A stretch of DNA of 64,000 nucleotides from Flammeovirgaceae bacterium UBA6059 (lineage in GTDB: Bacteria; Bacteroidota; Bacteroidia; Cytophagales; Cyclobacteriaceae): positions 124,001 through 188,000 of the forward strand of contig DIYH01000004.1 in NCBI GenBank assembly GCA_002435755.1, given 5' to 3'. Positions 27,157 through 36,565 of this stretch are shown here, one piece after another (the first letter of the stretch is position 1; the number at the start of each line of letters is the position of its first letter). A program made the translations under genes and the position numbers. The notes beneath the pieces are model-generated. The model ran no database searches. It was not told the DNA's origin and saw only the letters and a list, made by a program, of their open reading frames with translations.

Positions 27157-28743
27157 TTATTTTAATGGGATCGTAATATATCTTGGACCGAAATTATTGA
27201 AGTCCTCAACTTCATCCCTAAAATTGGCTCTTCTAACCTGCTTGATTTCAATTACTAAATTATCACCAGATCGCGCTTGACTCGATATCTGTCTTAAATC
27301 AACATTTGGGTTACTAATCCTCTGGCTTGGTCCACCTCGACCAGCCCTAACCAAAGTAATTTCTGCCTGTGATACCTGAAATCTTGCATCTTTTGGAAGG
27401 AATTGCGCAAAGCTTTCGTCCGGCTCTGCTACCAACTGAATTCTAGGCGTGTTGGCCGGCATACCAGTCTTGCCGTCTATATCTCTGTTCCGAAGCTTGG
27501 CCTTAATTTCAGGAGCAGGTATTCTCTGCACCTTGAAATCTTGGGTTCCGATCAAGTTGCCATTACTCGATACAGAAAGAGTCACTTTAGCCGACTTAGG
27601 TATAATAGTTACTTGTCCTGTTTGAGAACCCGTAATCGATACACCGCCCTTCACTCCAAAAGAAGGATTATAGCTAGTTCCCAATTGAGGAACCTGTACG
27701 TCAAGGTCGTTACCACAGTTCAGATACAATGCACCAATAGACTGAGATTGGATTTGAATTACAGGTTTAACAACAAAATACTCCATCGTATCTATGAAAG
27801 TGGTATCTCGTCCTCCTGGAAGTGAAACGCTAATCGCCGAAATAAATGATTTTGACGCAATTCCGTCCTTATTGTAAGCACCGGGCGTAGCAGTAAAAGA
27901 CACTTTACCTCTGCCATCAATCACCTCTATCTCCTCCTCGTCAATCGTCATTGTAGGGGTAACAGCAGAGCTTGAAGCTGCCAAAAACAAATCAGCTTCA
28001 TATTTTGTACCAGGAGCAACAATTTTAGATTCGGGAAGTACCATTGGTACGATCACATCAAACTTCATATCTGCCGCACCGACTTGTGCAGCTAAATCTT
28101 CCAATGCTTTGGTTTCTTCTGTAATCACATCATTTTGAAGTTGACTTAATGAGGCTAGTGCACCAACCATAGGAGTGGAACTTCCAAAGTTCAATTCAGC
28201 GAATCCTTTTTGCCTTTGATTAGGATCATTTGCAAAAACAGGAATTTCACTAGCATCCTTAGCTATATCCAAAATAGACTCGTCTCCTGTAATCTCTCTC
28301 AAAAAAGCCGAGTAACTGTTTAATCTGTCTCTTAGCTTATCCCCCTCTCCAGCATTGATCATCAGCGCTGCAGAAGCATCAATGTCTTTCTGGCCTACAT
28401 AAGCGCCATTCTCATCCGTGCCACCAGTTACTTCAATTAATTGTTCTTTATAGTCTTCCAGAACCTCAATAACTGCAGCTGACTCTTCTCTAATATTTTG
28501 AGCCTTGTCAACAACCAACAAATCAGCCTCTCTGTTACCAGATTCACTTACGGCCGTTTTGATGTTTTCAATACGTCCTCTATTCTCGCCTACTTTCTCT
28601 TCATTAGTAGCTTCGAAGCTTTTATTGATGAAAATAAATTTCTCCAATACGGCATTACTTACCTGAAGTGCCAGCAAAGCTGTCAGCACCAGGTACATCA
28701 TGCCGATCATCTTTTGTCTTGGGGTTTCTTTTCCTCCAGCCAT
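27157..28743 (-). CDS. gldM: Gliding motility / T9SS motor protein GldM (PorM)
   Basis: 528 residues. The N-terminus has the GldM signature (MAGGKETPRQKMIGMMYLVL) and one membrane helix (MYLVLTALLALQVSNAVLEK), followed by a long periplasmic region of four domains (helical at about 35-220, then beta-rich domains ending near VEDFNNFGPRYITIPLK). With GldL it forms the proton-driven rotary motor that powers secretion and gliding; its periplasmic part contacts the GldK/GldN ring. It starts 26 bases after gldL. Confidence 0.95.
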   Translation of the reverse strand: MAGGKETPRQKMIGMMYLVLTALLALQVSNAVLEKFIFINKSFEATNEEKVGENRGRIENIKTAVSESGNREADLLVVDKAQNIREESAAVIEVLEDYKEQLIEVTGGTDENGAYVGQKDIDASAALMINAGEGDKLRDRLNSYSAFLREITGDESILDIAKDASEIPVFANDPNQRQKGFAELNFGSSTPMVGALASLSQLQNDVITEETKALEDLAAQVGAADMKFDVIVPMVLPESKIVAPGTKYEADLFLAASSSAVTPTMTIDEEEIEVIDGRGKVSFTATPGAYNKDGIASKSFISAISVSLPGGRDTTFIDTMEYFVVKPVIQIQSQSIGALYLNCGNDLDVQVPQLGTSYNPSFGVKGGVSITGSQTGQVTIIPKSAKVTLSVSSNGNLIGTQDFKVQRIPAPEIKAKLRNRDIDGKTGMPANTPRIQLVAEPDESFAQFLPKDARFQVSQAEITLVRAGRGGPSQRISNPNVDLRQISSQARSGDNLVIEIKQVRRANFRDEVEDFNNFGPRYITIPLK

Positions 28744-28769
28744 ATTCTATTGAATTTTGCGTGAAAAGT

Positions 28770-29585
28770 TTAACCTTTCATTGCAGTTAGCATATTTCCA
28801 TATACTTTATTCAATGCAGAAATATTAGTAGTCAATTGCGACAATTCTGCCTTGAACTTATCGGTATCCTTACCTGCTTGAGCCATACTCTCCATAGCAG
28901 CAGTAACATTAGAATAAAACTTATTCATTGCCTTAACATGACTGTTAGCATCCTGAAGCTCCATTTCGTATACTGCATTGAGTGCACCCAAATTCTTAGT
29001 GACCGCCTGCACTTGTGAGTGGAACTCTTTTGCATCCTTCGACGCGTTCGCCATTTCCGAAACAGCAGCAGCAGTAGTCGAGTAAGATGAATTCAGATCT
29101 ACTAGGGATTTAGATGCTTTCTTCACGTTTTCGGCATACTCGGTAGTTGCCACTGAAGCGTTTGACACATTTGATAAACCTTTAGCCGAGTCTGCCAAGC
29201 CTTTCATTCCTCTACCTAAACTATCAATAAGATCAGACCCAATATTTGAGCTTTCCAGCATTGCGTCTAATTTCTTGGATACAGAGTCTCCTTGGTTTGA
29301 TCCTGTAACTGCCTTTCTCGGCTGTGCTGCAGGTCCCTCATAGTCATCTGCTAATTCTGGATATACTTTGGCCCAATCCAATTCTCTGTGCTTTGGTTCA
29401 AAAGCACTTAGGAAGAAGATCACCGCCTCAGTGGTAAGACCGATACCAAGCATGGCACTGGCCCCTGGTAAATGGAGAATTTTGAACATCGCTCCAACAA
29501 TTACTACCGCAGCTCCAATACCGTAGACTTTCGGCATTATTGTAGTAAATAGGAGTTCTTGGAATCCACCTTTTTGTGCGCTCAT
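28770..29585 (-). CDS. gldL: Gliding motility / T9SS motor protein GldL (PorL)
   Basis: 271 residues. Two membrane helices near the N-terminus (YGIGAAVVIVGAMFKIL, about 17-33; AMLGIGLTTEAVIFFLSAF, about 44-62) contain the conserved glutamate (TTEAVIF) and lysine-flanked first helix expected for the proton-conducting stator. The cytoplasmic tail (about 90-271) is a long alanine/serine-rich helical region with repeats of VKKASKSLVDL-, VQAVTKNLGALNAVYE- and LSQLTTNISALNKVYGN-type. GldL and GldM together convert the proton gradient to movement. It follows gldK after 49 bases. Confidence 0.94.
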   Translation of the reverse strand: MSAQKGGFQELLFTTIMPKVYGIGAAVVIVGAMFKILHLPGASAMLGIGLTTEAVIFFLSAFEPKHRELDWAKVYPELADDYEGPAAQPRKAVTGSNQGDSVSKKLDAMLESSNIGSDLIDSLGRGMKGLADSAKGLSNVSNASVATTEYAENVKKASKSLVDLNSSYSTTAAAVSEMANASKDAKEFHSQVQAVTKNLGALNAVYEMELQDANSHVKAMNKFYSNVTAAMESMAQAGKDTDKFKAELSQLTTNISALNKVYGNMLTAMKG

Positions 29586-29634
29586 TTTTAGTCAGTTTAA
29601 GGTTACGAAATTTTTGTTTGGTTAAGTTGAAATC

Positions 29635-30675
29635 TTAAAATTCAGACCCTGATGATCTTCCTAAATGTGTCATGGCACATCTAAAGCCGATACCAGCTCT
29701 GGTTGAGTCTTTAAATTCGAATGATCTGGTACCTGTTTCAAGATAGTAAGCAATATCCTTCCAAGATCCACCACGTACTACCTTCTGATCAATGCTTTCA
29801 TCAAAAAATGTTGGATTCAAATCCCACACCAATGGGTATGATGAAGGGTGATAAGCATCTTCGCACCATTCGGATACATTACCAGACATTTCATAAAGTC
29901 CATAATCATTAGGGAAAAAGGTATAAACAGGTGCAGTGTAAGCAAACCCGTCATCAAAATAGTTGCCTCGACCGGGTTTGAAGTTTGCTAGCAGACATCC
30001 TTTGACATTTCTGATGTAAGGGTTACCCCAAGGATATTTGGCCATATCTCTACCACCACGAGAGGCATACTCCCATTCCGCTTCGGACGGTAGACGGAAA
30101 TTCGGCATAGGGAACAAACCCCTATCTGCTCGATAGCTATTCCAGTATTCTGTTCGCCAATCACAAAATGCTTTCGCTGCTTCCCAATCCACTCCAACAA
30201 CAGGATAATTGTCAAATGCCGGATGCGACCAATAGTATACCATCATTGGGTCTCCCATATGATGCGTAAAGTCGCGAACCCAAACTGTAGTATCCGGAAT
30301 CAAATCTTCCACCGACATTCCTTCTGGAAGTTCAATCTCAGAACCCTCGTTTATGTATTCGGTAAATTGACGGTACTCGTTATTGGTGATCTCACTATCA
30401 TCCATGAAAAATGGACCAATTGTGACCTGCTTATTATAGTTGATCTGAGTTGCAGGGACATCTTGGTCAGCCTGCCCCATATGAAATGTTCCTGCCGGAA
30501 TCGGCACCATGCCATAGGGTCGTACCATTTCCCATCCTTCACGGCCTGCAACACCTACAAGCTCACCGCGATCTCCGCCACCGCCACCAATTCCTAGGAG
30601 CCCACAAGATTGCAGCCCCATGAAACACATAGCAGTGAAATATGAGAATTTCTTTAACACACCTTTTCTATTCAT
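29635..30675 (-). CDS. gldK: Gliding motility / T9SS lipoprotein GldK (PorK)
   Basis: 346 residues. A lipoprotein signal ends at GLQSC (Cys at about residue 24), followed by a glycine-rich linker. The rest is a formylglycine-generating-enzyme-like fold (GTFHMGQADQD, FRLPSEAEWEYASRGGRDM, GLYEMSGNVSEWCEDAY, VVRGGSWKDIAYYLET), which in GldK/PorK is structural rather than catalytic. With GldN it forms large rings on the periplasmic side of the outer membrane. It begins the gldKLMN cluster and is preceded by a PorP/SprF-type gene with a 176-base gap that probably contains a promoter. Confidence 0.94.
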   Translation of the reverse strand: MNRKGVLKKFSYFTAMCFMGLQSCGLLGIGGGGGDRGELVGVAGREGWEMVRPYGMVPIPAGTFHMGQADQDVPATQINYNKQVTIGPFFMDDSEITNNEYRQFTEYINEGSEIELPEGMSVEDLIPDTTVWVRDFTHHMGDPMMVYYWSHPAFDNYPVVGVDWEAAKAFCDWRTEYWNSYRADRGLFPMPNFRLPSEAEWEYASRGGRDMAKYPWGNPYIRNVKGCLLANFKPGRGNYFDDGFAYTAPVYTFFPNDYGLYEMSGNVSEWCEDAYHPSSYPLVWDLNPTFFDESIDQKVVRGGSWKDIAYYLETGTRSFEFKDSTRAGIGFRCAMTHLGRSSGSEF

Positions 30676-30851
30676 AACACCAGTAATAATTGACTATCGT
30701 ATTTTTAATAAACTCTAATCATGTGACAATATTGCGAAACCAATCTACTATTCATACAAGAATGAGCAATAGGCATCTTGTCTATTTACGTTAAAACACG
30801 TTCTAGCGGACAAATTGTCGAATTTATGTCAATATCCAAAATAATTCCTTT

Positions 30852-31805
30852 TCAAAATACGAATCTGGGCGTGCGTATGATCTTTCGCCCTCCCAAGGAA
30901 AAAGACGGAAGGTTATAGCGTAAAAAGATCTCATGGGAAGTAGGTTGTTTAGCCTGCTGATTGCTGACAACATAATCAAAGGAGTATCCAACGCGCAGCT
31001 TATTGTCTTCAAGAAAACTGTAACCCAACAAAAGAATGATTGCTTCAGAAAATCGATAAGAAAGTCCACCCCAGATTCGGTCCTGATATGTAGCTAGCAT
31101 GCCAGCATCAAAAGTGGTTGTATTAAAATCATACCTCACTAGGACTGATGGCATAAAAACGAAATTATAAATTGGCGCGTATCTGTATCTCCATGTACCT
31201 ACTAAACTCCGAGAATAGCTGTTGTCTAGCTCATCGACCCCAAAATTGAATGAGGCTTCCAATAAGTTCTGGGCTGAAATACCCAAATCCATGTTATCTG
31301 TAGAGTAGACTGCACCAATATCCAGGTCTACTTGACTTTGAGACTGTTGGCTCCCAACATTAAGTCGGTCGGATGGATCTACAAATCTCAGTTCATTAAA
31401 GTTGAAAGTCTGAGTGATTAGAGCAGGAGCTAATCCAATACTAAGCTTGGCATTATTGATAGGCCTTGATATGCTGAATTGTGGCTGCACTTTCAGGTTA
31501 TTTACCGGCCCGATATTATCATTAAGGACGGCCATACCTAGTCCCGAAACAGGTCCTTGAATTGGGATGGCTAGTACAATGTTTTGACTTGTTGGCGCTC
31601 CGCCGGTACCATCCAAGGTAGTATTGTAACCAAGCCACTGTGATCTGTGACCTGCTGTTAGATAGGCTGTGGATTCCACTCCTAAATACCCCGCATTGTA
31701 CAATGTCGGATTAAGCATGTAGTGACTGAAAAGAGGGTTCTGCTGTGCATAGCCAACTGCCACAATAGCAATCATGAACATAATACTAAAAAACGCTCTT
31801 TTCAT
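30852..31805 (-). CDS. PorP/SprF-family outer-membrane protein
   Basis: 317 residues with a signal peptide (MKRAFFSIMFMIAIVAVGYA) directly followed by the family start QQNPLFSHYMLNPTLYNAGYLG. The rest is a beta-barrel pattern with RPINNAKLSIGLAPALI, DIGAVYSTDNMDLGISAQNL and SYRFSEAIILLLGYSF. Family members are T9SS outer-membrane components (PorP) or partners that anchor specific secreted adhesins (SprF with SprB). The location before gldK is the same as porP before porK in Porphyromonas gingivalis, which favours the PorP-type role; sequence alone cannot separate the two. Confidence 0.88.
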   Translation of the reverse strand: MKRAFFSIMFMIAIVAVGYAQQNPLFSHYMLNPTLYNAGYLGVESTAYLTAGHRSQWLGYNTTLDGTGGAPTSQNIVLAIPIQGPVSGLGMAVLNDNIGPVNNLKVQPQFSISRPINNAKLSIGLAPALITQTFNFNELRFVDPSDRLNVGSQQSQSQVDLDIGAVYSTDNMDLGISAQNLLEASFNFGVDELDNSYSRSLVGTWRYRYAPIYNFVFMPSVLVRYDFNTTTFDAGMLATYQDRIWGGLSYRFSEAIILLLGYSFLEDNKLRVGYSFDYVVSNQQAKQPTSHEIFLRYNLPSFSLGGRKIIRTPRFVF

Positions 31806-31902
31806 ATTCGAATAAATATAGTCTCAGATCACCAATAAAAGCGACACTGTAAACTATAATTTCACAACGGCAACTTACCCTTATTTGTTGGGCTGAAAAG
31901 TT

Positions 31903-32685
31903 CTATACGTTTGCCTCTTTGATATATAGTTCGATAGCTCCAGTCATAGAAGGGGCATTGGGCAAGGGAGCTTCGATATCAAGAATGAGGTTCGCTTCTC
32001 TAACAGCTTTGGCTGTAGTAGGACCAAATGCAGCAATTCTAGTCCTATTCTGCTTAAAATCAGGGAAGTTGACCAGCAACGAGTTTATTCCGCTAGGACT
32101 AAAAAAAGCTATAACATCATAATTCACATCAGCTAAGTCGGACAAATCGCTCGCGACAGTCTTGTAAATAATTGCCTCTTTGTAAGTGTATCCGTTTTCA
32201 TCTAAGAAATTGGGGATGTCATCTTTCCTAATATTGGAGCAAGGAAAGATATATTTTTCCTTAGGATGTTTTTTTATCACTTCAAGAAGATCACTTGCTG
32301 TCCTTTGGCCCGTAAAGATCTTTCTTTTCCTTATTACAATGTATTTCTGCAAATAGTACGCCGTTTGCTCAGAGATGCAGAAATACTTCATGTCCGCTGG
32401 TATTTCAACTTTGCTCTCAGCCGCCAATCGGAAGAAGTGATCCACTGCATTGCGACTAGTGAAAATTACTGCAGAATGAGCAAGAATGTCGACTTTCTGC
32501 TTGCGGAACTCCTTAACATCAACCGGGTCAATTTGAATAAAGGGCCTGAAGTCAATTTTTAGATTGTGCTTCTCGGCGAGCTTAAAATAAGGAGAATTGG
32601 CGTCCGACGGCTTTGGCTGAGAGACCAATATGCTCTCAACTTTATTCAATCTCTCTTTGTCTGTTATTAGTAGACCTGCGCCCAT
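31903..32685 (-). CDS. hemD: Uroporphyrinogen-III synthase
   Basis: 260 residues with the two-lobed HemD layout: AVIFTSRNAVDHFFRL in the first lobe and DVIAFFSPSGINSLLVNF, RIAAFGPTTAKAVREANLI in the second. The enzyme cyclises hydroxymethylbilane to uroporphyrinogen III in haem synthesis. It is preceded by the DUF4271 gene (31 bases) in the arrangement typical of Bacteroidota. HemD is poorly conserved in sequence, but these motifs and length are convincing. hemW lies a few kilobases away on the other strand. Confidence 0.88.
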   Translation of the reverse strand: MGAGLLITDKERLNKVESILVSQPKPSDANSPYFKLAEKHNLKIDFRPFIQIDPVDVKEFRKQKVDILAHSAVIFTSRNAVDHFFRLAAESKVEIPADMKYFCISEQTAYYLQKYIVIRKRKIFTGQRTASDLLEVIKKHPKEKYIFPCSNIRKDDIPNFLDENGYTYKEAIIYKTVASDLSDLADVNYDVIAFFSPSGINSLLVNFPDFKQNRTRIAAFGPTTAKAVREANLILDIEAPLPNAPSMTGAIELYIKEANV

Positions 32686-32716
32686 TCCTTAATCCCTTTT
32701 AATTGACAGTTATAAA

Positions 32717-33826
32717 CTAAATGAAGACTTTAATGATGAACAGAAGAGGAATAATTTCTGTGGTGCAAATGTAGGAAAATAAATAGAGTTTCTTGTCAAC
32801 GGAATTGCTTAATAATTTGATAAACAGGAGGCTAATAGAGATTAGAAGCAAAGCGATCAAGAGCATGTCAGGTGATAACATTGCCCTAATGGGTAATGGT
32901 GTAAAGGACATCAAGACTACCATTACCATACCCAAAAACGTCAAACGAATAAATTCCATATAGTGGAATCTGGAATAAGCAGAAAGTCCAAACATGACAG
33001 CAAAAAAGTTAATGATTACGTATTTGAGCGGGCATGATAGAAAGCCTATAATGAATACCAATATGAGTGTATATATGTCACTTGTCAACACGACGAGTTC
33101 GCTATCTATATATATTTGATTCTTGGAGTAGAAAAGGACGAAAAGGAATCCATAAAGTGCATAAATGAATAAGTTGGAAGGTTGAAAAACCTTGATCTCA
33201 TAGAATACGCTTTGCCTAAGGCGCCAGCGCAGTATGCCGCGCAAATCGAATAAATCAGAAAACAACTTTGGAAATCTTGATCGATAGATTCCAATAAGTA
33301 ATCCGGAGAGTAATAAGAGAACTATCCAAGTGTTTTTATCAGTTTCGTAAGTAAAACTCTGAAGGTTAATTAACTCAATAGCCGAAGAACTGCTGATCCT
33401 AGCCTGCTCAAGGCGAACTATTCTGGTTCTAATATTCTCAAGCTCATGAATCGTAATGAACAGCGAGTCAATACCATGTACGTAAGACAGGCTATCAATA
33501 GACCATACTTCATCAATACTATTCCTTGAATCAGAATAGTAGGTAAGCTTATCATTGACCAGAATACTCCCTTCACCTTGGCCTTGTATGTGTAAATGAT
33601 AGTCTGCGTATTTCTTCGTGTCAACAATAAAGTTAATCGCCGTATCATCATTACCATCAATCGGAAAGTAAGCTTCATTTTGGTGGTCGTAACCAATCCA
33701 ATCATAGGATAGATCTCTTATAATACCCTGAGCCATCAATAGGCCGGAAGCAGCTACAGATATGAATACAACTAAAAAAAGTCTAAGCTTTGACTTCAAC
33801 AGAAGACTTTTTAGAACGAAACTCAA
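32717..33826 (-). CDS. DUF4271 multi-spanning membrane protein
   Basis: 369 residues. A hydrophobic signal segment (LRLFLVVFISVAASGLLMAQ) is followed by a periplasmic beta-rich part (about 40-165), then about six membrane helices (WIVLLLLSGLLIGIY, LFIYALYGFLFVLFY, YTLILVFIIGFLSCPL, LLIALLLISISLLFI, STEIIPLLFIIKVFI-like end). The location directly before hemD fits the DUF4271 family, which has no established function. The first 44 bases overlap the end of the WecA-like gene; a later start cannot be excluded. A part in haem export or quinone chemistry is only speculation. Confidence 0.7.
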   Translation of the reverse strand: MSFVLKSLLLKSKLRLFLVVFISVAASGLLMAQGIIRDLSYDWIGYDHQNEAYFPIDGNDDTAINFIVDTKKYADYHLHIQGQGEGSILVNDKLTYYSDSRNSIDEVWSIDSLSYVHGIDSLFITIHELENIRTRIVRLEQARISSSSAIELINLQSFTYETDKNTWIVLLLLSGLLIGIYRSRFPKLFSDLFDLRGILRWRLRQSVFYEIKVFQPSNLFIYALYGFLFVLFYSKNQIYIDSELVVLTSDIYTLILVFIIGFLSCPLKYVIINFFAVMFGLSAYSRFHYMEFIRLTFLGMVMVVLMSFTPLPIRAMLSPDMLLIALLLISISLLFIKLLSNSVDKKLYLFSYICTTEIIPLLFIIKVFI

Positions 33827-34805
33827 GAATTAAACTAATCATCAAGCTTAGGGCCCCTAACATGACCAGTATAGCCATGTTGCCATAGCTTGATAAATAG
33901 ACCGCTGTGAGAATGACGAGTATGTTGACAATAGACAGAGTAATCACCACTTTCAAATGCGACATTCCCCATCGCAAAAGACTATGGTGCACATGTCGGC
34001 GGTCAGGGCTAAAAGGAGAATTGCCATGATAAATGCGAATAGAAAAAACACGAATAGTATCAAATAATGGAACAAATAGTACCGCAACTGCCATGGCAGG
34101 GGCGGTCGACACAACCTCATACTCGATGAATTGAATGGCTATAACTGAAAGTATAAAACCACAGACCAGAGAACCTGTATCACCCATAAATATCTTGGCC
34201 GCAACCATATTGTACCTTAGGAAACCGAGTACACCACCAGCTAAAGAAAAAGCCACAAACGTGTACCCTGGGAGAACAGGAAAGAAATAGATACCGAATA
34301 CAATTGAAGATATAAGCACTATACTACCTGCCAAACCATCCAAGCCGTCGATCAGATTGATGGAATTAGTAATACAAAGTACTACCATGAAAGTGAAGGC
34401 ATAACTATAGCCAATACTTAGCTCTTCAACATTAAAGATTCCTTGAAAGCTTGTAATCCTAATATCCGCTATGAACATGATGATGCCACATGCCAGTACC
34501 TGCACGAAGAACTTCTTAAATACTGATACATCAATGATATCATCCTTGACTCCTACGAAGAAAATAACCAAAGTCCCCGCCAGTAGCTGCTGAACGCCAT
34601 GATCCATGCGACCAAAAATGGTCACAGCGGTCATAAAGCCAGTAAAAATAGCAACTCCACCAAGTCTGGGAATTAAATCCTCATGGACTTTCCGGTAGTT
34701 AGGAATATCCAGGATCTTCTTGCTGTAGGCCACCCGAATGATGGTGGGCACTGCAAATAAGGCAACCAACAATGACCAGATGAAAGAAAGTGCTATTTGA
34801 AGCAA
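33783..34805 (-). CDS. WecA/MraY-family undecaprenyl-phosphate glycosyl-1-phosphate transferase
   Basis: 340 residues with about ten membrane helices and family motifs: GVKDDIIDVS (DDxxD), NSINLIDGLDGLAGS, MGDTGSLVCGF and the cytoplasmic His-rich loop SPFSPDRRHVHHSLL. The enzyme transfers a UDP-linked amino-sugar-1-phosphate to undecaprenyl phosphate, the first step of O-antigen, teichoic-acid-like or exopolysaccharide synthesis. The HIHH-type loop favours WecA over MraY. The gene overlaps DUF4271 by 44 bases; no glycosyltransferase cluster surrounds it. Confidence 0.9.
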   Translation of the reverse strand: MLQIALSFIWSLLVALFAVPTIIRVAYSKKILDIPNYRKVHEDLIPRLGGVAIFTGFMTAVTIFGRMDHGVQQLLAGTLVIFFVGVKDDIIDVSVFKKFFVQVLACGIIMFIADIRITSFQGIFNVEELSIGYSYAFTFMVVLCITNSINLIDGLDGLAGSIVLISSIVFGIYFFPVLPGYTFVAFSLAGGVLGFLRYNMVAAKIFMGDTGSLVCGFILSVIAIQFIEYEVVSTAPAMAVAVLFVPLFDTIRVFSIRIYHGNSPFSPDRRHVHHSLLRWGMSHLKVVITLSIVNILVILTAVYLSSYGNMAILVMLGALSLMISLILEFRSKKSSVEVKA

Positions 34806-34834
34806 GAGGACAACTTTTTATCAAAATAAAGCAA

Positions 34835-36562
34835 TTAAAACCGACTTGTGAAACCAAAATGAATTTTGGCCTGATTGAATGACAATGGCTGCTCAGAAGA
34901 CTTGCCCAGTGCATAAACGAGTCTAAAAATACCAGTCTCAGTAGTCAGAGACACTCCTGCCCCAACTCCGAGCGGTTGATCAACCGTTTGCACATCTGCT
35001 ACATCTAAAGAAAAGAAAGCCTGATCGTAGAATCCGAAAAAATAAGACTGATTATTCCATAGCCATCTCAGCTCAATGTTGCTCAAAGCATATTCGTTGG
35101 CAAAAAACTCAAGCTCATTGAATCCACGCAATGAGTTCAGCCCTCCAAGTCGAAACAAATCGTTCAGAAACAATTGCTGATTCACTAGTTTCTGAGCGTA
35201 GAGATGCTGATACAATACCAGTTGCTCACCTATGGGTAGCAACCATCTCCACTCACCAGAAAAGCCGTATTGAGTTGTCCTTAGATCTATACTGTTGTAG
35301 TAGACATCTGAGATTAAAGGGTTTCTGAGAATCCTTTTATCTCCTACCTTAATGCCAAGTATAGCTTCCCACTGCTTACGAATCGATTGACTCGAGAATC
35401 TACCAATACCTACTTTCAGATTATAATTGTCAATATTGAAGTCTGCGACATCAGGAACTTCGGGATCGGCAACAAACCCAGAAAGTATACGGCCAGTAGC
35501 TCTGGAATAAGAAAAATCAAACCTCACTCTTTTCCAGGGCAGAGAAAGTCCCATTTCAATGTTTCTATTAACAAAGGTGGTGTCCTCTTTCAGCTGATTA
35601 TAGTCAAACCCCAATCCTAGAGCAGACTTAAACAACTGAGGATGCCCATAACTCATATCAAGGGATTGCGATAGTTCTCGTTGTTGTTGCCAATGCAGTT
35701 CAAGCGATTTTCCAGTTCCAAACAGATTGTACAATTCCAGGTCGACAATCCCAGTAATCGTCAAACGATCATCACCTTCATTTTGCAGCAACCCTATTAC
35801 ACCATCAAACGTGTTAATCCGCTCCTCTTCAAGGTCTATATTGACCTTGGCCAGGTTATTTACAAAAGCGATGGAAGGAGTTTTTTTTAATGATAGGAAA
35901 TTGAGTTTGTCAATTTTGTTTTCTAGTTGCTCAATTCTGGATTGCTGATAAAGTTGACCTGGTACGATCCCTAAATGATGTTCCAAATAACTATTCTTTG
36001 TTTTCTTCAGCCCGATTACATCAAGAGTATCGAAGTTGATCCTTGGCCCTAGATCCAGGAGCAATTGTACTCCTAACAAGCCCTCTGAATAGTTTGCAGA
36101 GTCTATCTTGACCTGAGCAAATGGATATCCGATCTCCCCACTATAGTCAAGAATTCTAGATATCTCTCGTGTCAGCGCAGTAGGGCTATACCTGTTTCTT
36201 CGGGTACGGACACCTGCGAGGTTTATATAGTTCCGAGGAAACTTCTGCCAATCAATAAAAGTGAAATCATATTTTCGACCTTGATACACTTCATAGACCA
36301 GAGTGTCTGGTACCGTCTTGTCGCGATTGACATCCGCCAATAGATATCCGGAGGTCCTGTAGGCCTGGATTATTTCTTGAACCTTAGCCGTCATACCAGA
36401 GTCTGAGTTAACTATTCCCTGGTCGATTAACTCACCACTTACCTTAATAATCTTGTATGGAATCTCTGGTTGACCAAACGTTTCGATAGAGATCAGCCCT
36501 AACAAAGTATGCACGAGAATACTTCCACAGTATGTCGCTAATTTTGACTTAACAATTACCAA
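34835..36562 (-). CDS. BamA/TamA-type outer-membrane beta-barrel protein
   Basis: 575 residues if it starts at the TTG at 36562, which gives a normal signal peptide (VIVKSKLATYCGSILVHTLL, cut near TFGQ). The longer frame to 36697 lies inside the divergent hemW coding region and is rejected. POTRA-like strands and helices at about 40-220 (YLLADVNRDKTVPDTLVYEV, GYPFAQVKIDSANYSEGLLG) precede a C-terminal 16-strand barrel of the D15/BamA superfamily (LNSLRGFNELEFFANEYAL, IHFGFTSRF with terminal aromatic). Relatives insert or export outer-membrane proteins or lipids. The true bamA is usually longer with five POTRA domains, so this is likely an accessory paralogue. The start is uncertain. Confidence 0.75.
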   Translation of the reverse strand: MVIVKSKLATYCGSILVHTLLGLISIETFGQPEIPYKIIKVSGELIDQGIVNSDSGMTAKVQEIIQAYRTSGYLLADVNRDKTVPDTLVYEVYQGRKYDFTFIDWQKFPRNYINLAGVRTRRNRYSPTALTREISRILDYSGEIGYPFAQVKIDSANYSEGLLGVQLLLDLGPRINFDTLDVIGLKKTKNSYLEHHLGIVPGQLYQQSRIEQLENKIDKLNFLSLKKTPSIAFVNNLAKVNIDLEEERINTFDGVIGLLQNEGDDRLTITGIVDLELYNLFGTGKSLELHWQQQRELSQSLDMSYGHPQLFKSALGLGFDYNQLKEDTTFVNRNIEMGLSLPWKRVRFDFSYSRATGRILSGFVADPEVPDVADFNIDNYNLKVGIGRFSSQSIRKQWEAILGIKVGDKRILRNPLISDVYYNSIDLRTTQYGFSGEWRWLLPIGEQLVLYQHLYAQKLVNQQLFLNDLFRLGGLNSLRGFNELEFFANEYALSNIELRWLWNNQSYFFGFYDQAFFSLDVADVQTVDQPLGVGAGVSLTTETGIFRLVYALGKSSEQPLSFNQAKIHFGFTSRF

Positions 36563-36565
36563 AAA

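Noticed and set aside
30676..30851. Consensus promoter before gldK
   Set aside because: The gap is long enough for one, but I found no clear TAnnTTTG box at a sensible distance on the minus strand.
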